A DNA stretch of 64,000 nt from Tolypeutes matacus (GCA_026826555.1 JAKSZT010053928.1:46011389-46075388), one strand, 5' to 3'; positions 10,975-22,960 are shown, counted from the first letter of the stretch. Numbers and translations: made by a program. Notes: generated by a model from the sequence alone, not told the origin.

Positions 10975-11640
10975 GTGACCATTGCTGTTATATTCTAAAA
11001 GTCATTGGTTGGAAATGTGGAATGATTTGTTTATTACTAACAATGGAAATAGAAAGTGAAAGGAGGAAGACAGGCGAGGTATCTTGGTCCAGATTCTTCT
11101 GGTTTAAGGTGAGAAACCAACTGAACAGCATCCACAGGACAAGGGGTTTAAGCTTAAGGGTTTAATTGCACATATGTAAGAAGTTTGTTAGCCAGCTCCC
11201 TGTCCGATCCCCTGTTCCTTTTCTCCCTGCTGCTTTTTTCACCCTTCTCCTTCTGCAGGCCAGTTTTCTGTGTCTCGTCCATCATTAAAGGTAGCTGCCA
11301 CACAGCCCAAGGTTTGTCATTTCAGTTCAAGGAAACAACTCAAATCATCTATAATCTCTACCACAAATGCAAAATCCCTAAAGAAGGGACCTATCACCAA
11401 GCAGAGCTGTGCAGGGAAATATGGCTGCCGTGGGTCCAGCCTTGTAGTGAGGAAGCAGTTCTCAGAGAATGGTGGTTGCTGGGAGTTGGGTACATTCCTC
11501 GAAGGGCCCCACAGCAGATGATACGCTATTAGACTGGCTGCTGCAATTAAAGGGGGGAGGGCAGGAAGACAGAGAGATTGTAGCCAAACTACATGGAGGT
11601 GTCCAGGACAGGGCAAATGCCATTTTTAATAGAACTGTGG
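10975..11640. other. Unassigned, possibly an old LTR or other repeat
   Basis: Contains wording reminiscent of old LTR-type repeats (TGGTTTAAGGTGAGAAACCA, GGGTTTAATTGCACATATG, and a GC-richer end with GGGCCCCACAGCAG), but I could not place it. Overlapping open frames of 64-115 codons occur on both strands over the same bases, which argues against a real gene. Confidence 0.3.
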
Positions 11641-12858
11641 GATATTTACACTTCATAAGTAATTATTTTTTTAAAAAAAACACAACAACCCAGCATGTGT
11701 TCACAGTAGAAACCCAGGAAAAGTACCAAAAAGTATAAAGAGAAAAATGAGTTATCTGTAACACCACTAAATTTGGGTATGTTTCCTTCCAGCTTTTTTT
11801 CTATGTGGAGTTTTGTAAATCTTTGAACAAGTCATGGATTAAAATCGTTTTTAAAATTTTACACATGACAATCACCTTTTGATTCAGATCATTTTAGGGG
11901 CAGAGCCTGCAGCAGTAATGAGACTACTGCAATATACAGTCTCAGTGATCCTGAGGAAACGGATTGTATTTCAGAGCTCACACAACATGCACCCAGTCTT
12001 ATATTTCGCAAAGTAACTCAGGTCTTCCGATGGGCAGGCTGTTGTTGAGTTTTATTAACTGAGATTGTTACTCAGTATTACCTAGCTGGGTGACACCCAT
12101 TCTACGGGAAAGTGCCCCTAACAGGCACATTCCTTCGCAAGCTCTCCTCATGGTGCCTGAAGCAGCAGCTTTGCCCAGTGGCAACCTTTCCGTCATGCTT
12201 TCCATATTCCAAGTTAGGCTATTGCGACCATGACTCAAGAACTCTTTTCTAGAGAGGCTATTCAGACCAATCGTATCTTTTCTAACACTGCTTGCTGTAG
12301 TCAAGAGAAATATGGGCCTCGTAGGAGATCCATTACTACCTGAACTTTTAATCTCATGCAGCTCAGTGAGCACTTACATAATTTCTAATATGCAACCATG
12401 TTTCAGTGGCAATTTCATATGGTGCAACCTAAGGCCATGGTCCAGGCCCTGTCCCAGGTGCTGGAAATGCAAAGTCAGAAAAGACAGGCAAGGAGGCCTC
12501 AGTACAGCTGGGGAGACACCCAGGCAAAGAAAGCTTTATTGTCTAGTGTGGTTACGTGTGATGGCTGCTGCGCTACTTTACTTAACAGGTGGTAACTTTT
12601 AGAAGGGCATTTGGACATCAGGGTTGTACAATATAGATAACTTTAAAATTATTTAAAATTATTCAGATAAATCCTTAGGGATAGTGCTAAGAGGTTATTA
12701 AAGGAAGCTAGCATGGCAAGCCTGTTGATGTTGAGAAGAAGCACATGTGCTGTAGGGTAATCATTTTCAGTGGTGTGTACCTGAGGATGGGAGGGATAAA
12801 AATATCAAAATCACCCGAGGGTCTTTTTTGGTATTTAAAACATCCCTTCCCACTAGAG
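11641..12858. other. Intronic sequence, no gene seen
   Basis: Unassigned sequence without recognised repeats. Frames of about 100 codons exist on both strands around 12070-12600 but have no splice context and no recognisable protein. Confidence 0.4.
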
Positions 12859-13066
12859 CAGGGTTCTTAACCTTTTTTTGTTGTTGTTCCATGCACCCCT
12901 TTGCCAGTCAGGTGAAATGAATACTACCGTAATTTATTTATTGCATACATTCATAAGTGAAGGAAATGCTGGATTTCAGTTAGAGGTCAGAGAAAACAAA
13001 GATAATAAGTTTATTTTTTTCAATTCAAGCTTACGAACCCCTGAAATTTTTGCTTAAGAATTCCTG
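12859..13066 (-). mobile_element. hAT-type MITE, 208 bp, with 8-bp target duplication
   Basis: Bounded by inverted ends CAGGGTTCTTAACC and (right end) TTAAGAATTCCTG. The flanks are CACTAGAG on the left (12851-12858) and CCCTAGAG on the right (13067-13074), an 8-bp duplication with one mismatch, which is the hAT hallmark. The internal text (CCATGCACCCCTTTGCCAGT) is the reverse complement of the right end of the copies at 31523-31758 and 51849-52333, so this copy lies in the opposite orientation. It has no transposase and is non-autonomous. Confidence 0.8.
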
Positions 13067-15557
13067 CCCTAGAGCATCTGCTCTATTACTCCAGGAGAAA
13101 GATCCCTGCCCCATCACCTTCAGAAGAACTGCTGGAAGGAGTTATTATTAGTGAAGGGAGTGAGCCATATGCTTCAGTTTTGTGGCTAGAGAGTAAATTA
13201 AGAACTACTGCCCACTGCCAGAGGGACAAGTCAGAGATAAGCTCTGGGGCTGACCCAGTTGATCATTATGTTATCACATTCTGATACTTTATTTTTTGTA
13301 TTTGTATAGAGAGACTCTAATGAATGTTTCTTCCACGGGGCAAATAAATGTGGTTGTAGAATTTGATGAGAATTACATTGGCTTCGGTGGTCTTATTAAG
13401 TGCATTCAGAGGTGGATGGAAGTTAATGGAATTGGTAATGGTAAATAAAGCCTATTAATGAATATTATAAACCAGATTGGAAAGACCCAAGAACACCCAG
13501 AGTGGTTTGGATGAAACAGGTGACGTGGAATAGTATCTAAGTAAAACATTTTAGCCAGCTCCTTGGGCAGTCCAGAAGCAGTGATACCCCTGAGAATAGG
13601 AGATAGGGAAGAAAATAAGTGGTACCGGAAAGCATTTAAAATAGAATTCATAGGTATGAGAATGCCTTCTTTTTCCCCAAACATACTTTTAAGGTCCAGA
13701 TTCATCCCATTCTTCCACAAAGAAATCCCCTTCTACTCTAGCAGCAGGGATCATAACCATCTCTGAATTCTTACTATATTTACTATTTTTGTCACTCAAG
13801 TAAAATTTATTAAAATCTATTGTTCTGGGTCATTCATTACTTCTTTCTGGGCTTATCCACTAGATTGTAAAGATCTTTGACCACAGAGACTGTATCTTCT
13901 TGTCTCCCCTTTGCCCATGCTCTGTCAAGGGATATGCAGAGTCATTTTTGTAGGTCAAAAACAATAGAATATTTGCAATTGCATAGAATCCCAGTTAAGG
14001 CATGAGAAGATCTTAATAAATAATTGTGAATTGTAAGGAGGAGGAAGAAAGAGAGCTGAGATTTCCAATGCTTGAAATACAGCGAGTTTAAAAAATAAAA
14101 ACAAATATAATAAACAGGGACAGCTTTCAAACTGGGAAAAAAAAAAAAAATACAGCGAGTTCTTTTAGTAAAACTTTCGCCAGAGGAAAGAACTTTTGAG
14201 AGGAAATGAGTTCTTTAAACCTCCTTTAACATGTAGATAGCAACAGTTGTTTTCATTCCTAAAGAGATGGCTAGAATTTATTATCCTCAATTTAAACAGA
14301 AAGGCATTTATCTCTAAGTTGAAATTGCTGTTAACTCCAGATAATTGTCAATAACTTGCTGTTACAATAATCTCATGTAATTCTCAGATGCTTTCCCTTT
14401 TGCTTAACTAAAAACCGTCCTTCATATCTGTATCAGCTGGTATAATGAAAACATGTAAAAATTTGCTAACCAAGAGCATGTATTTTGGGGTATAGTGAAG
14501 AGATAGCATGTAGGGCCTGGGGGTCGGGGTTGATTTCCTAACACCAAAGAAATAAAATAACCAGACCCCTATTAGTAGTGGGCAATGGATATGCTTCTCA
14601 AGCCATAATTTAAAACCAAAATCTATGCCAAGATTTCTAGAATTGTAGCTGTTTATTTGGACATTCTTTTACTGTACTTTCTCTAAAAATGCATCTCCTA
14701 CTTACAGGATGGGACAGAATGGGCAAGAATCAGTGAGAGGCAGTGTAAAAATAAAGTGAGATTAGTACTTTAAACAGCTAGCTATTCTTCCCCCAAAGTT
14801 AACATACTTAGCACTTTATCAGTTGCTAATTACAAACTAAGGAATCACCTTGTCAAAAGACAACCTCTCTTTTTCACTCTGGCTCTGGATTTTCTTATTT
14901 TCTCCCATTGTACCAAGTAGGCCATCCCTCTTGTTAGTAATTAAATTAATGGCTGGAATAGAGCATTCTAGGATGCTTGGTTAAAGTATTGTTATTCCAT
15001 CCCTGTTCCTAGCAGTCCAGCCCACTTATTCAATTAGCTACCCCTCACACAATTAAAGACTCTCAAATGTCAAAAGTCTTGGAATTCTGTTTTCCTCCTT
15101 GTTCTAAAGTCCTGGCCTTTAAAGACCAAAGCAATTCATTGTTTATATGCTTTATTAAAAATAGCTCAGGGGCATGGATTCACAGCCCAGGGGACCTGTT
15201 TCATAGACCTTTTTTTTTTTTTTTTTGGTGACTTGGCCTTGTGTTCTTTGTAAAGATCAAAAGAGAAAAATTTCCATAAACTTCTCATTATTTCTAGAAG
15301 ATTCTTACGGCAGATTCATTTTTAAAATGTACACAACTTCTGGCTTCTCTCTGTGGCTGAAGGAACTAGTGAAAGAGAAACAAAGAAGATAGTCAAAATC
15401 CCAAGAATTTAGATGATTATAAGTGACTTCAATTATCCTCTGCAGAGAATGAAAGCAGGATCATAAGTGTCCTTGAATTTTACAGAAAGTATATGTGTCA
15501 TAGAACCATCTCTTGGAAAGAAGGAATAAATCTTTTTAGACTAAAACATGGAATCCT
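13067..15557. other. Intronic sequence with a short L2-like tail
   Basis: Mostly unassigned. At about 13830-13925 a phrase like CTAGATTGTAAAGATCTTTG and GAGACTGTATCTTCTTGTCT resembles the sense L2 3' end. An A run at 14137-14150 is followed by a partial echo (ACAGCGAGTT) of bases at 14080-14090. A T run of 17 lies at 15210-15226. No gene recognised. Confidence 0.4.
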
Positions 15558-15568
15558 TGGGTTTTATT

Positions 15569-15958
15569 TATTTTTTTAAGATTTATTTTATTTATTTCTC
15601 CACCCCCCTCGTTGTTTTACACTCACTGTCTGTTCTCTGTGTGTCCTTCTGTTCTGCTTGTCTTCTCTTCGTGCGGCACCGGGAACTGATCCTGGGGCCT
15701 TCTGGAGGAGGAGAGAGGCGCTCTATCTCTTGTGCCACCTCAGCTCCCTGTTCTGCTGTGTCTCTTATGGTCTCTCTTCTGTGTCTCTTTTTGTTGTGTC
15801 ATCTTGCTGTGCTAGCTCTCCTCGCGGGCCAGCACACCGTGTGCGCCAGCACTCCTGCGCAGGCCAGCTTGCCTTTCACCAGGAGGTCCCGGTAATCGAA
15901 CTCTGGACCTCCTATATGGTAGATGGGAGCCGAATCGCTTGAGCTACATCTGTTTCCC
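15569..15958 (-). mobile_element. DAS-like tRNA-derived SINE, antisense, copy 2
   Basis: On the minus strand it reads from GGGAAACAGATGTAGCTCAA (tRNA-like head with A box) through a B-box-like GAGTTCGATTACC. It continues through a second tRNA-like unit (GAGGTGGCACAAGAGATAGA) and a tail rich in AATAAATAAAATAAATC. The insertion is framed by TGGGTTTTATT (15558-15568) and TGGATTTTATT (15959-15969), an 11-bp target duplication with one mismatch. That is the signature of L1-driven retroposition. The CACAGCAAGATGAC and AAAAAGAGACACAG blocks match what I recall of DAS family SINEs. Open frames in it are accidental. Confidence 0.85.
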
Positions 15959-15969
15959 TGGATTTTATT

Positions 15970-17884
15970 CTTGATAGTGGCATTTCTAGGTCTTGTGATT
16001 AAGTCAGTTAAGACTCACTTTTCTTACCTATCAAACAGGGATCTCATACTCAGTTTACCACCTTTGTTGCAATGCAATAAGAATAAGAGCATTTACTCTC
16101 TCAGAATGAGACAAGCACTGTAAAGCTGCATTGCAATATCCAGGTTACTAATGTGTGAGTCAAGACCTTTTTAGGCCTTACCAATGCTCATGTCATGTAT
16201 TCTATGGTTAATGAGCAGTGTGCAATGAAAAAACCATGTATGTGCACTTTTCTCATCGGAATTTCATTCTCATTAATAAGAACTGGTGTGTTTTTATAGG
16301 ACCCCCACATCTTTAAATGTTTATTGGTAGCCTTAGAGAATAGCATGTTGCTATCACTTTATGCAGTACCTCAAACCACTGCTTTGCAGCATTAAAAACC
16401 AAATGCCTTTGATGATAAATTACTGTATTTTTCTTTACCAAATTAGTAAGTTTAGAAATTTGATTTAAACAAATACAAAATGCAATAACCATGGATGGAT
16501 TCAGGTTTCCCTTGAATAATTTTTAAAAATTCCAAGAATATTTATTACTTGATAATAGTAAAAATTTAAAGTTCTTAGAATTTGATTCCAACACTGAACG
16601 GAATAAAATGTATTTAACACTTGAGCATAACACATATCATAGTGTTAATTTATGTTAAATTAACATAAAGAATAAAGTGCTAACAAAGTGCTAAAGAATA
16701 AGTCACTAATTTTTGGGGTAAAATTATTTGAGCATATACATTTTCTGCAATAGCATGAAATTCAGATTGTCTATCCTTTTCAAGAAGGTTAATTATAGGT
16801 ATAATAAGGAAAATTCTTATTGTAGCATTCTGATTTGTGCCCATTCCTGTAAGACATTCATTTGGCAAAGTATTACTGCAGAGCTCCTGTTAATAATTAT
16901 TTCTTATTATTAACTTAAGCCTACTGAGATATTGCTGAGAATTTGGGGCCTCAAGGACACAAGAAATCTCCAGCCACTGAGGATTCTAAGGCCAGAGCAT
17001 TTTAAGTGAATTTCAAAGAGTACAGCTTAACAATAACAGAGCTAGGTTTGGGACCCAGGTATGCGGAATGTAGACTGTAGATGCCGCATGGAAAAGAAAA
17101 ACGACTCTTACATTGACACATTTGAAACACACATTTTTGTGATGATAAAATGAAGAAGAGCGAAAGTGGAAAACACAAGCAAAGAGAAGAGGCCTGAGGT
17201 CTAGTGACAGCCACAGGGCATTTGTAGATTTGCAACAGGAACCTCAGCAGGATCTGACCATTGTCACTGTTTGGTATTTATTATAAAATGTCACTCATGT
17301 CTCTCAAATAGAAGCGTGGGGTCGTGAGGACAAACCAGGGCCGCAATATAATGAGTGCTGGCCCTGCGAGATGCAGCAGAGATGCACCTCTGCCCAAGAC
17401 AGGCAGCTCCGCAGCCGCTTTGAGTCATGGAAGCCACCTGATCAGCCATTCCTTGGAGCAAAAGAGAAGTTGTTACCTAAATACAGCTCATTTTACAAAA
17501 GGGGTGATGGTGGGCCAGAGTAATAGGGGAACTTTTTTGGAATCTCCCAGTTTATTAATAACTGAGATGGAATTAGACCTACTATCTTGCAACTCTGAAT
17601 TTAGTGCTCCCTTTCACTTCAATTCATTAACTCCATATATATATAATATATATATGCAAATATTCTTTGTGTCTTTTCTTTTGACTCATCTTCGGCCTGT
17701 AGTTTTAAGCATTGTCCTCTACAAGTCACCAGGTGAGGGCATTCACTTTTATTTGAAATATTACCAAGACATTCATGCCAGAGGGCAAACTCATCATGAA
17801 GCTCAATCCTTGTGTTAAAACATGTTCAGTTAAATTCTTTGCACTTGGCAAAGTAAAAGGAATGGGAAAATCATGGACTTATGA
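15970..17884. other. Intronic sequence, no gene seen
   Basis: AT-rich and unassigned. It contains a 21-bp perfect palindrome at 16649-16669 and a 21-bp AT dinucleotide tract at 17635-17655. A CpG-bearing stretch at 17310-17470 opens a 164-codon frame (17324-17818), but it lacks splice signals and a recognisable domain and runs into simple AT sequence. Confidence 0.4.
17635..17655. repeat. (AT)n microsatellite
   Basis: An AT alternation interrupted once by an AA step, 21 bp. Confidence 0.85.
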
Positions 17885-18115
17885 AAACCAATAGAGCTGG
17901 GTTTGAATCCCGACTCAGCCACTTACTAGCTGTTTGATAGAGTGCAAATCAGACTACCAGTCTGAATTTAAGGTTCCCTTAAATAGGTTTAAGCCTGTTT
18001 CCTTAACTGTAAATAATGCTAACTTCCTAGCCAGATAACTGTAAGTAGCAGAGAAAACATGTTTTATTGAGTTTAATACCAGGCACACCTAAGACATTTA
18101 GGAAATGGTACTATT
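17885..18115 (+). repeat. MIR SINE remnant, sense
   Basis: GCTGGGTTTGAATCCCGACT is a well-preserved MIR B-box region, followed by CAGCCACTTACTAGCTGT and then decayed core (GTTTCCTTAACTGTAAATAA) and tail (TACCAGGCACACC). The match to the standard MIR wording is strong. Confidence 0.85.
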
Positions 18116-19074
18116 TATTTCCCTGCTCTTCTCTTGAAGCTCTAAGAAATAATGGTGATTTTAGTGGACAGAAGGAGTGATTTTCCTACCCCCAACTAGG
18201 TCCCAGTTGAAGGCCTCCATCTCTTCATGCTTTGAGCATCAAATATTTGAAAGTCTGTAAAATGGAGAAATTTTTACCTGCTTCAATGCTGACAGACATA
18301 ATAATAATAAGCAATGTCCTCTCAAGAGCAAAATGCCTTGAAAAAACACCAACTACCATAAAAAGCATAAAACCTGAAGGCTGATTAGCTATTTGTTTTG
18401 TTTTAGAAAATTTATATCCTGATTCTTATACTCCAATTAGCACATAAAATCAATTTTTGGAACTGGAATAGAAAATAAAATATCAGTTCTAATTACTTCA
18501 CTTACCAAAATAATTCTTAGAGAGATAATTTTCATAATAAGCCATTGATTACAATTGTAATGTGAGAAGTGGATAATCATGTAAGCTTAACTTTTAATGG
18601 GAATTTTTTTACGATAACACAGAATATGCAAGAGTGAAGCTATGGGTGCACAATCAATATCTCATTAGGCTCAAAATGTTATATAACGTTTTTATGTTTC
18701 CTTAATCTATGCTTTTCTTCTTTACAGAAGAAGTGACAGACTTAATATATATACAGGATTAACTAGCTTTGTGTAAGTAATTGTTTTTCTTTGGGGGATG
18801 TACCTAGCCCCAAAACACCTAAACTGACTTCTAGCTTTCTCTGCATGTGGATTAAAATACCCATGGTCTTCCTTTGTATGATTTTGTCCAATTAAAGGAA
18901 GGGGAGAGGTATACTCATCACAACTAGAGTGCCCATTTCATGATCAAATGGGAAGAATTACTAACAATCTTAGATCTAGGAGTTGGCTTATTACCTTTCT
19001 ATTGTCAAGGATAACACTTTGCTTGTTTGAAGTAGAATTTCTTGCTCTGATTAAGAGTGTGAGGGGAAGCTCTA
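18116..19074. other. Intronic sequence, no gene seen
   Basis: AT-rich, unassigned, with no recognisable repeat end or exon. Confidence 0.45.
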
Positions 19075-19325
19075 AAACACAGTGGTTACTCCTCAGAAAG
19101 TAGTTTACCTGCCTTTGTATCCCAGCTCCATTGGGACCCTACCAAAGACATTCAAATGTTGAGTACATTACTTTACCACTTGGTGCCTAGGATTCTGCAT
19201 CTGTAAAATCAGGATAACAATGCTTCTACCATTGGCCATATGAAAATCAAGGAAGATGCTCTATAGAAAACACTTGGAACAATGCGTATCACATAATTAG
19301 CACTCAGCAAATGTTTGCCATTATT
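19075..19325 (+). repeat. MIR SINE remnant, sense
   Basis: TGTATCCCAGCTCCATTGGG, TTACTTTACCACTTGGTGCC, GATTCTGCATCTGTAAAATC and AGCACTCAGCAAATGTTTGC follow MIR order from tRNA-related head to 3' end. Confidence 0.75.
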
Positions 19326-19724
19326 AGAGGAATTAGTGGGTGACCTAGGGCAAATGGAAATGTGTTTGGTTTTCTGTGTATCTTTAATTCATGGCAGAGA
19401 CCCAGGTCAGCCAGGGTTTAAAGGAGCTGATCCCTCTTATCAAGATGAAAAGTCTAACAGCAGTAAAGTGTTTTCTGCACTGCATCAGTGTGAGGGATGC
19501 CCAAATTCAGGAATTTTTGTAATTACTTTTGGTAAGGCATCTGGCCACACATCTAATTAGCATGCACTGCTTTTCTGCCTGTCAGAAACACAGCAGCTCT
19601 GTGTAAGTGGGCAGTTATGACTGAGGAAAAGCTTGATAACAAAGCCAAATCTTCAGGCACTCAATTCAAGGAAATGTTTTGTGTGTGTAAATATTGAGAA
19701 ATAGTGAAATGTAATGCAGAGTGA
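19326..19724. other. Intronic sequence between MIR copies
   Basis: Unassigned; no gene or transposon end recognised. Confidence 0.4.
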
Positions 19725-19945
19725 CAGACAGAACATAGACTTGAGAGCTAGGCAGTCACTGGCTTGAATCTCCCCTGTCACTCGCCACCTGTGTGTCATT
19801 GGGCAGTTATTTAACGCTCATGAGCCATCAGTTATAGAAGAAGGCTAGTAATACCTACTTGCTGGGGAGATTCAATTATATAAGACTGTAAACGTAAAGA
19901 GCCCAAGCTGACATCTGGCACAGGGTATGCCCTAGGATAGATACT
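19725..19945 (+). repeat. MIR SINE remnant, sense
   Basis: CTGGCTTGAATCTCCCCTGT, CGCCACCTGTGTGTCATTGG, CAGTTATTTAACGCTCATGA and CATCTGGCACAGGGTATGCC appear in MIR order. Confidence 0.8.
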
Positions 19946-19994
19946 TTTAACCACCACCACGAGGATCTGCTGTGCCAGTTCCATTCTCAAGAGG

Positions 19995-20205
19995 AATAGC
20001 TGGCACTTACTGAGTACCAGCTTCACAAGTGTTAATTCACGTAATGCTCTTCAAATCTCTATGAGGTACGCATCAGCATTATTAATATCCCCGTCTTGGA
20101 GATGAGAAAACTGAGGCACAAAGAGGCTGAGGGACTCACCTAAGGTCCAACAGCAGGCGGGTTGCAGAGCTAGGTGTCCACACTCTTCGCTGATGTATGC
20201 CATAT
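19995..20205 (-). repeat. MIR SINE remnant, antisense
   Basis: GAGATGAGAAAACTGAGGCA, AAGAGGCTGAGGGACTCACC, AAGGTCCAACAGCAGGCGGG and TTGCAGAGCTAGGTGTCC are textbook reverse-complement MIR. It lies about 50 bp from a sense MIR, so the two form an inverted pair. Confidence 0.85.
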
Positions 20206-21999
20206 CTCAAGTGATGAGTACCTGGCCTTCCTCCCCTGCCTCTCCTTCTCAGAGCAAATCGAGTCCATCCTAGAGCACTTAACACACTGCCTGGCCCTAG
20301 ATTCACATGTGTATATGCATGTGTGTCTGCCTGGGAGGCTGCAAGATCCTTTCTAGTGCCTTACTCACTTTTAGATTCTCACTACATAGGTGAGCAACCA
20401 ATGGCAGAGAAATGGGAGCAGAGAAGATTTGAGACGTCTTCTGTGATCAGACAGTATTGCAGGGTGGTATAAAGCGATGCCATCTGATTGGCTATCAGGA
20501 ATCACTGCATGATTAGGAAAAGTCTTGGGGGAAAGTGGAAACATGCTTATTTGCCACCTAGTTTGCCAAATGGCTGTTCCTTTGCAGGGGAAGGTGAGAA
20601 AGTGAAGCCATTTGTGGACTGTAGTTGTTGAAATGAAGAGCCATTGGGTATTTCTGTGTGACTTCACTTCCACACGCTTTTTGCTGAGTTCACCAAGCCC
20701 ATGGCTTTTTCAGGTCAGGGGAGCAAGGAGATAGTGTTAGTGTTTATTGGTAATGGATTCAGGGTCACATGGGCTTCACTGTGAGGACCCAGTGACCCCA
20801 TAGCCTGTGGTTTTCCAATATTCCATGTAGTCCACGTGCTGACCAGTGACCTCTTCAAACTCCAGGACCCCAGTGTTTTCTCGGAAAAATTAACAAAAAG
20901 GTTCTAAATATGATTAGACCCTGCTTTTTTGCCTAGAGCCATTCTGAAATGAATTAACCACCAATAGCCTATAAAACTCTTGGATCTGCTAGTCGGCGTA
21001 ATAGAAACTGCAATATCCGAACTAATTCTGGGAAGATTTAATTTGTAGAGGTTTTGTGTTCATTCTGCCAATGAACATTAAAGGAAAATTCAGAGGACCA
21101 ATGGCCAAATTTAGGTTCAGAATTAATAATTCCAAAAAGAGCTGCAGAGAGTCCTATTACTGGGTAATAGAAAATGCATTTTTTTAAGAACAGCATTTTC
21201 CCTCACAATAGACACTTTTAGAGGATTAGTATCAAATACTACACTTCTATAGTTACGGCTTTTCACCCGAGATGGTCAGCTCACAGCTCATGCTTCTGGC
21301 CCCGCGTGAATATTGACCTGCTTTCTAACTCGGAGCAGCTCATTTACCCTCCAGCCTCAGATCACCCATCTGTGAAGGGAAGGGACAGCTTGCAGCCCTC
21401 CCCCTGAAGTAAAACAAATAGCAGGATAAGAGAAGCGCTTAAAACTGTTACTCCGGGATACTAGAGGTCAAGGGAGTAGGCATGAAAATACTAGAGGCCA
21501 AGATAGGAGGCGTGGATAAATTTTTGTTCACTTTATCATTAACCCCAATATCCTTTTTTTCAATCACAGTGGAAAGATTTTCAAAAATGTCCAGGTCCTT
21601 AGCACAGTCATGCTAATAATTATATTTTTATAATTATTAAATATATTTTATTGATTTTGTGGTCATTACCTCCAGGTCAGTATTCTAAAATCCAGTTCTC
21701 TGTGTAAGAAGCTAGATGGAGGCTGGGCCAATAAGCTAATGGACTCCAGAAAGAAGGAAAAAAACAACACTGGAATTTGTTTCTTTGGCTGAAATGAGCA
21801 TGTGATCATAAGCATTTGATTCTTTCTTCAAAAACTGGGGTATTAAACTAGATTCTGGTTGAGTGCCTCGGTTGGATTCTGGTTAATAGAGATTTGTACT
21901 TATTTAGAATGGAATGTTTCATTTGGTGCTTCATAGAGTTTTTCCAAGACAATTTCTTTAGAACAGTGGGGTGAAGGCACATTAAAAAATAACATTACC
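20206..21999. other. Intronic sequence, mostly unassigned
   Basis: No recognised transposon except possible faint MIR text near 21320-21400 (CCTCAGATCACCCATCTGTG). It contains a 30-bp imperfect tandem duplication at 21458-21517. The stretch 20900-21130 is repeat-free and might be conserved. Confidence 0.4.
21458..21517. repeat. Two-copy 30-bp imperfect tandem repeat
   Basis: ATACTAGAGGTCAAGGGAGT at 21458 is echoed by ATACTAGAGGCCAAGATAGG at 21488, exactly 30 bp later, and both continue with a GGC(A/G)TG(A/G) segment. Confidence 0.8.
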
Positions 22000-22960
22000 C
22001 TGAACAAGTTCTGTCAGTGCACTTGGGTCCGAAGCTTAGAAACAATTAAGACGTGCCCATTAGATGCCAAGCCCCTCTGAAGGTGATCCTCTGAAGTTGT
22101 CGAGGGCACTTTTTTCTTTATTGCCTGTAATTTGCTTTCTTGACTGATTAGAGGTGATGGTGTCGAACAGTGGCTGACACATATGCACATGTGAGCTAAA
22201 CATAGCTGCCCGTGGAAGTAAGAAATGCAGTTTCTGACAGTTGTGTAAAGAGCATCCGCTCCCGCCAGCTGGAAACAGCCCGACTTCCACCCTAGGACCA
22301 CTCTTCTCAATCCAAAGGAGCAGGAAAGGAGAGTCAATACATTATCTTCCCAGTCACTGTTTGTCACTTTGTGTGTGTCAGAGCTGTGTGCCCCCTTGTC
22401 ATATGAACGGTAGTTTCTGGAAGGGCACTCTGGTTTGGCAGCTTTCCACACCCTTAATCGGCACCTCAGGTGACATCAACCTGCAGCACAGCTGCTGTAG
22501 CTAAGATTCAGCCACTTAAGACAGGTTGAGGCAGGCTGTTTATGCATTTAAGTGGGAGAGCAGAACCCAACTAGCCCTCAAGATTTAGCGAGGACACAAT
22601 TATCGCCTTCCTTTCAACGGCAGGTGATGCATTTGCCACCGTGGAGTATAACACACTGCTGCTCTCAGTCATAACGGGAACAATGGGAGAGAGATGCAGA
22701 AGGAAAGAGGAAATGTCAAAGAGCTCCAGGTTGGAAACTGCATTTTGCAGATGCTATTAAGCTCTGTCAGGAGAGAAGATGAAAATGCTAATCGACAGAT
22801 TTAGTTATGTTTTATTGTCTGCGAGTTGCTGAGTAACTCATCAGATGATGCTGTTTAATCATTAATGTAAAACTTTCAGAGAAATCTGTCAATTGTTTGC
22901 TATTCATCTTTTACCCTCTCCACAGAGGTGTCTTAAACTACTATACCCTGCCAGCAAAAA
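22000..22960. other. Repeat-free block, candidate conserved non-coding element
   Basis: About 1 kb in which I recognise no transposon and no simple repeat, unlike most of the window. It holds transcription-factor-like motifs close together: TGAGTAACTCA at 22830-22840 (AP-1/Maf-type near-palindrome) and TTTAATCATTAATG a little downstream (homeodomain type). Short frames on both strands overlap and lack splice signals. Conservation cannot be judged from one sequence. Confidence 0.3.

Noticed and set aside
15548..15942. 115- and 94-codon frames
   Set aside because: They are inside the antisense SINE, whose boundaries are fixed by its target duplication.
17324..17818. 164-codon frame with CpG-bearing start
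   Set aside because: No recognised domain, ends in AT simple sequence, no acceptor or donor that fits. Kept only as unassigned intron.
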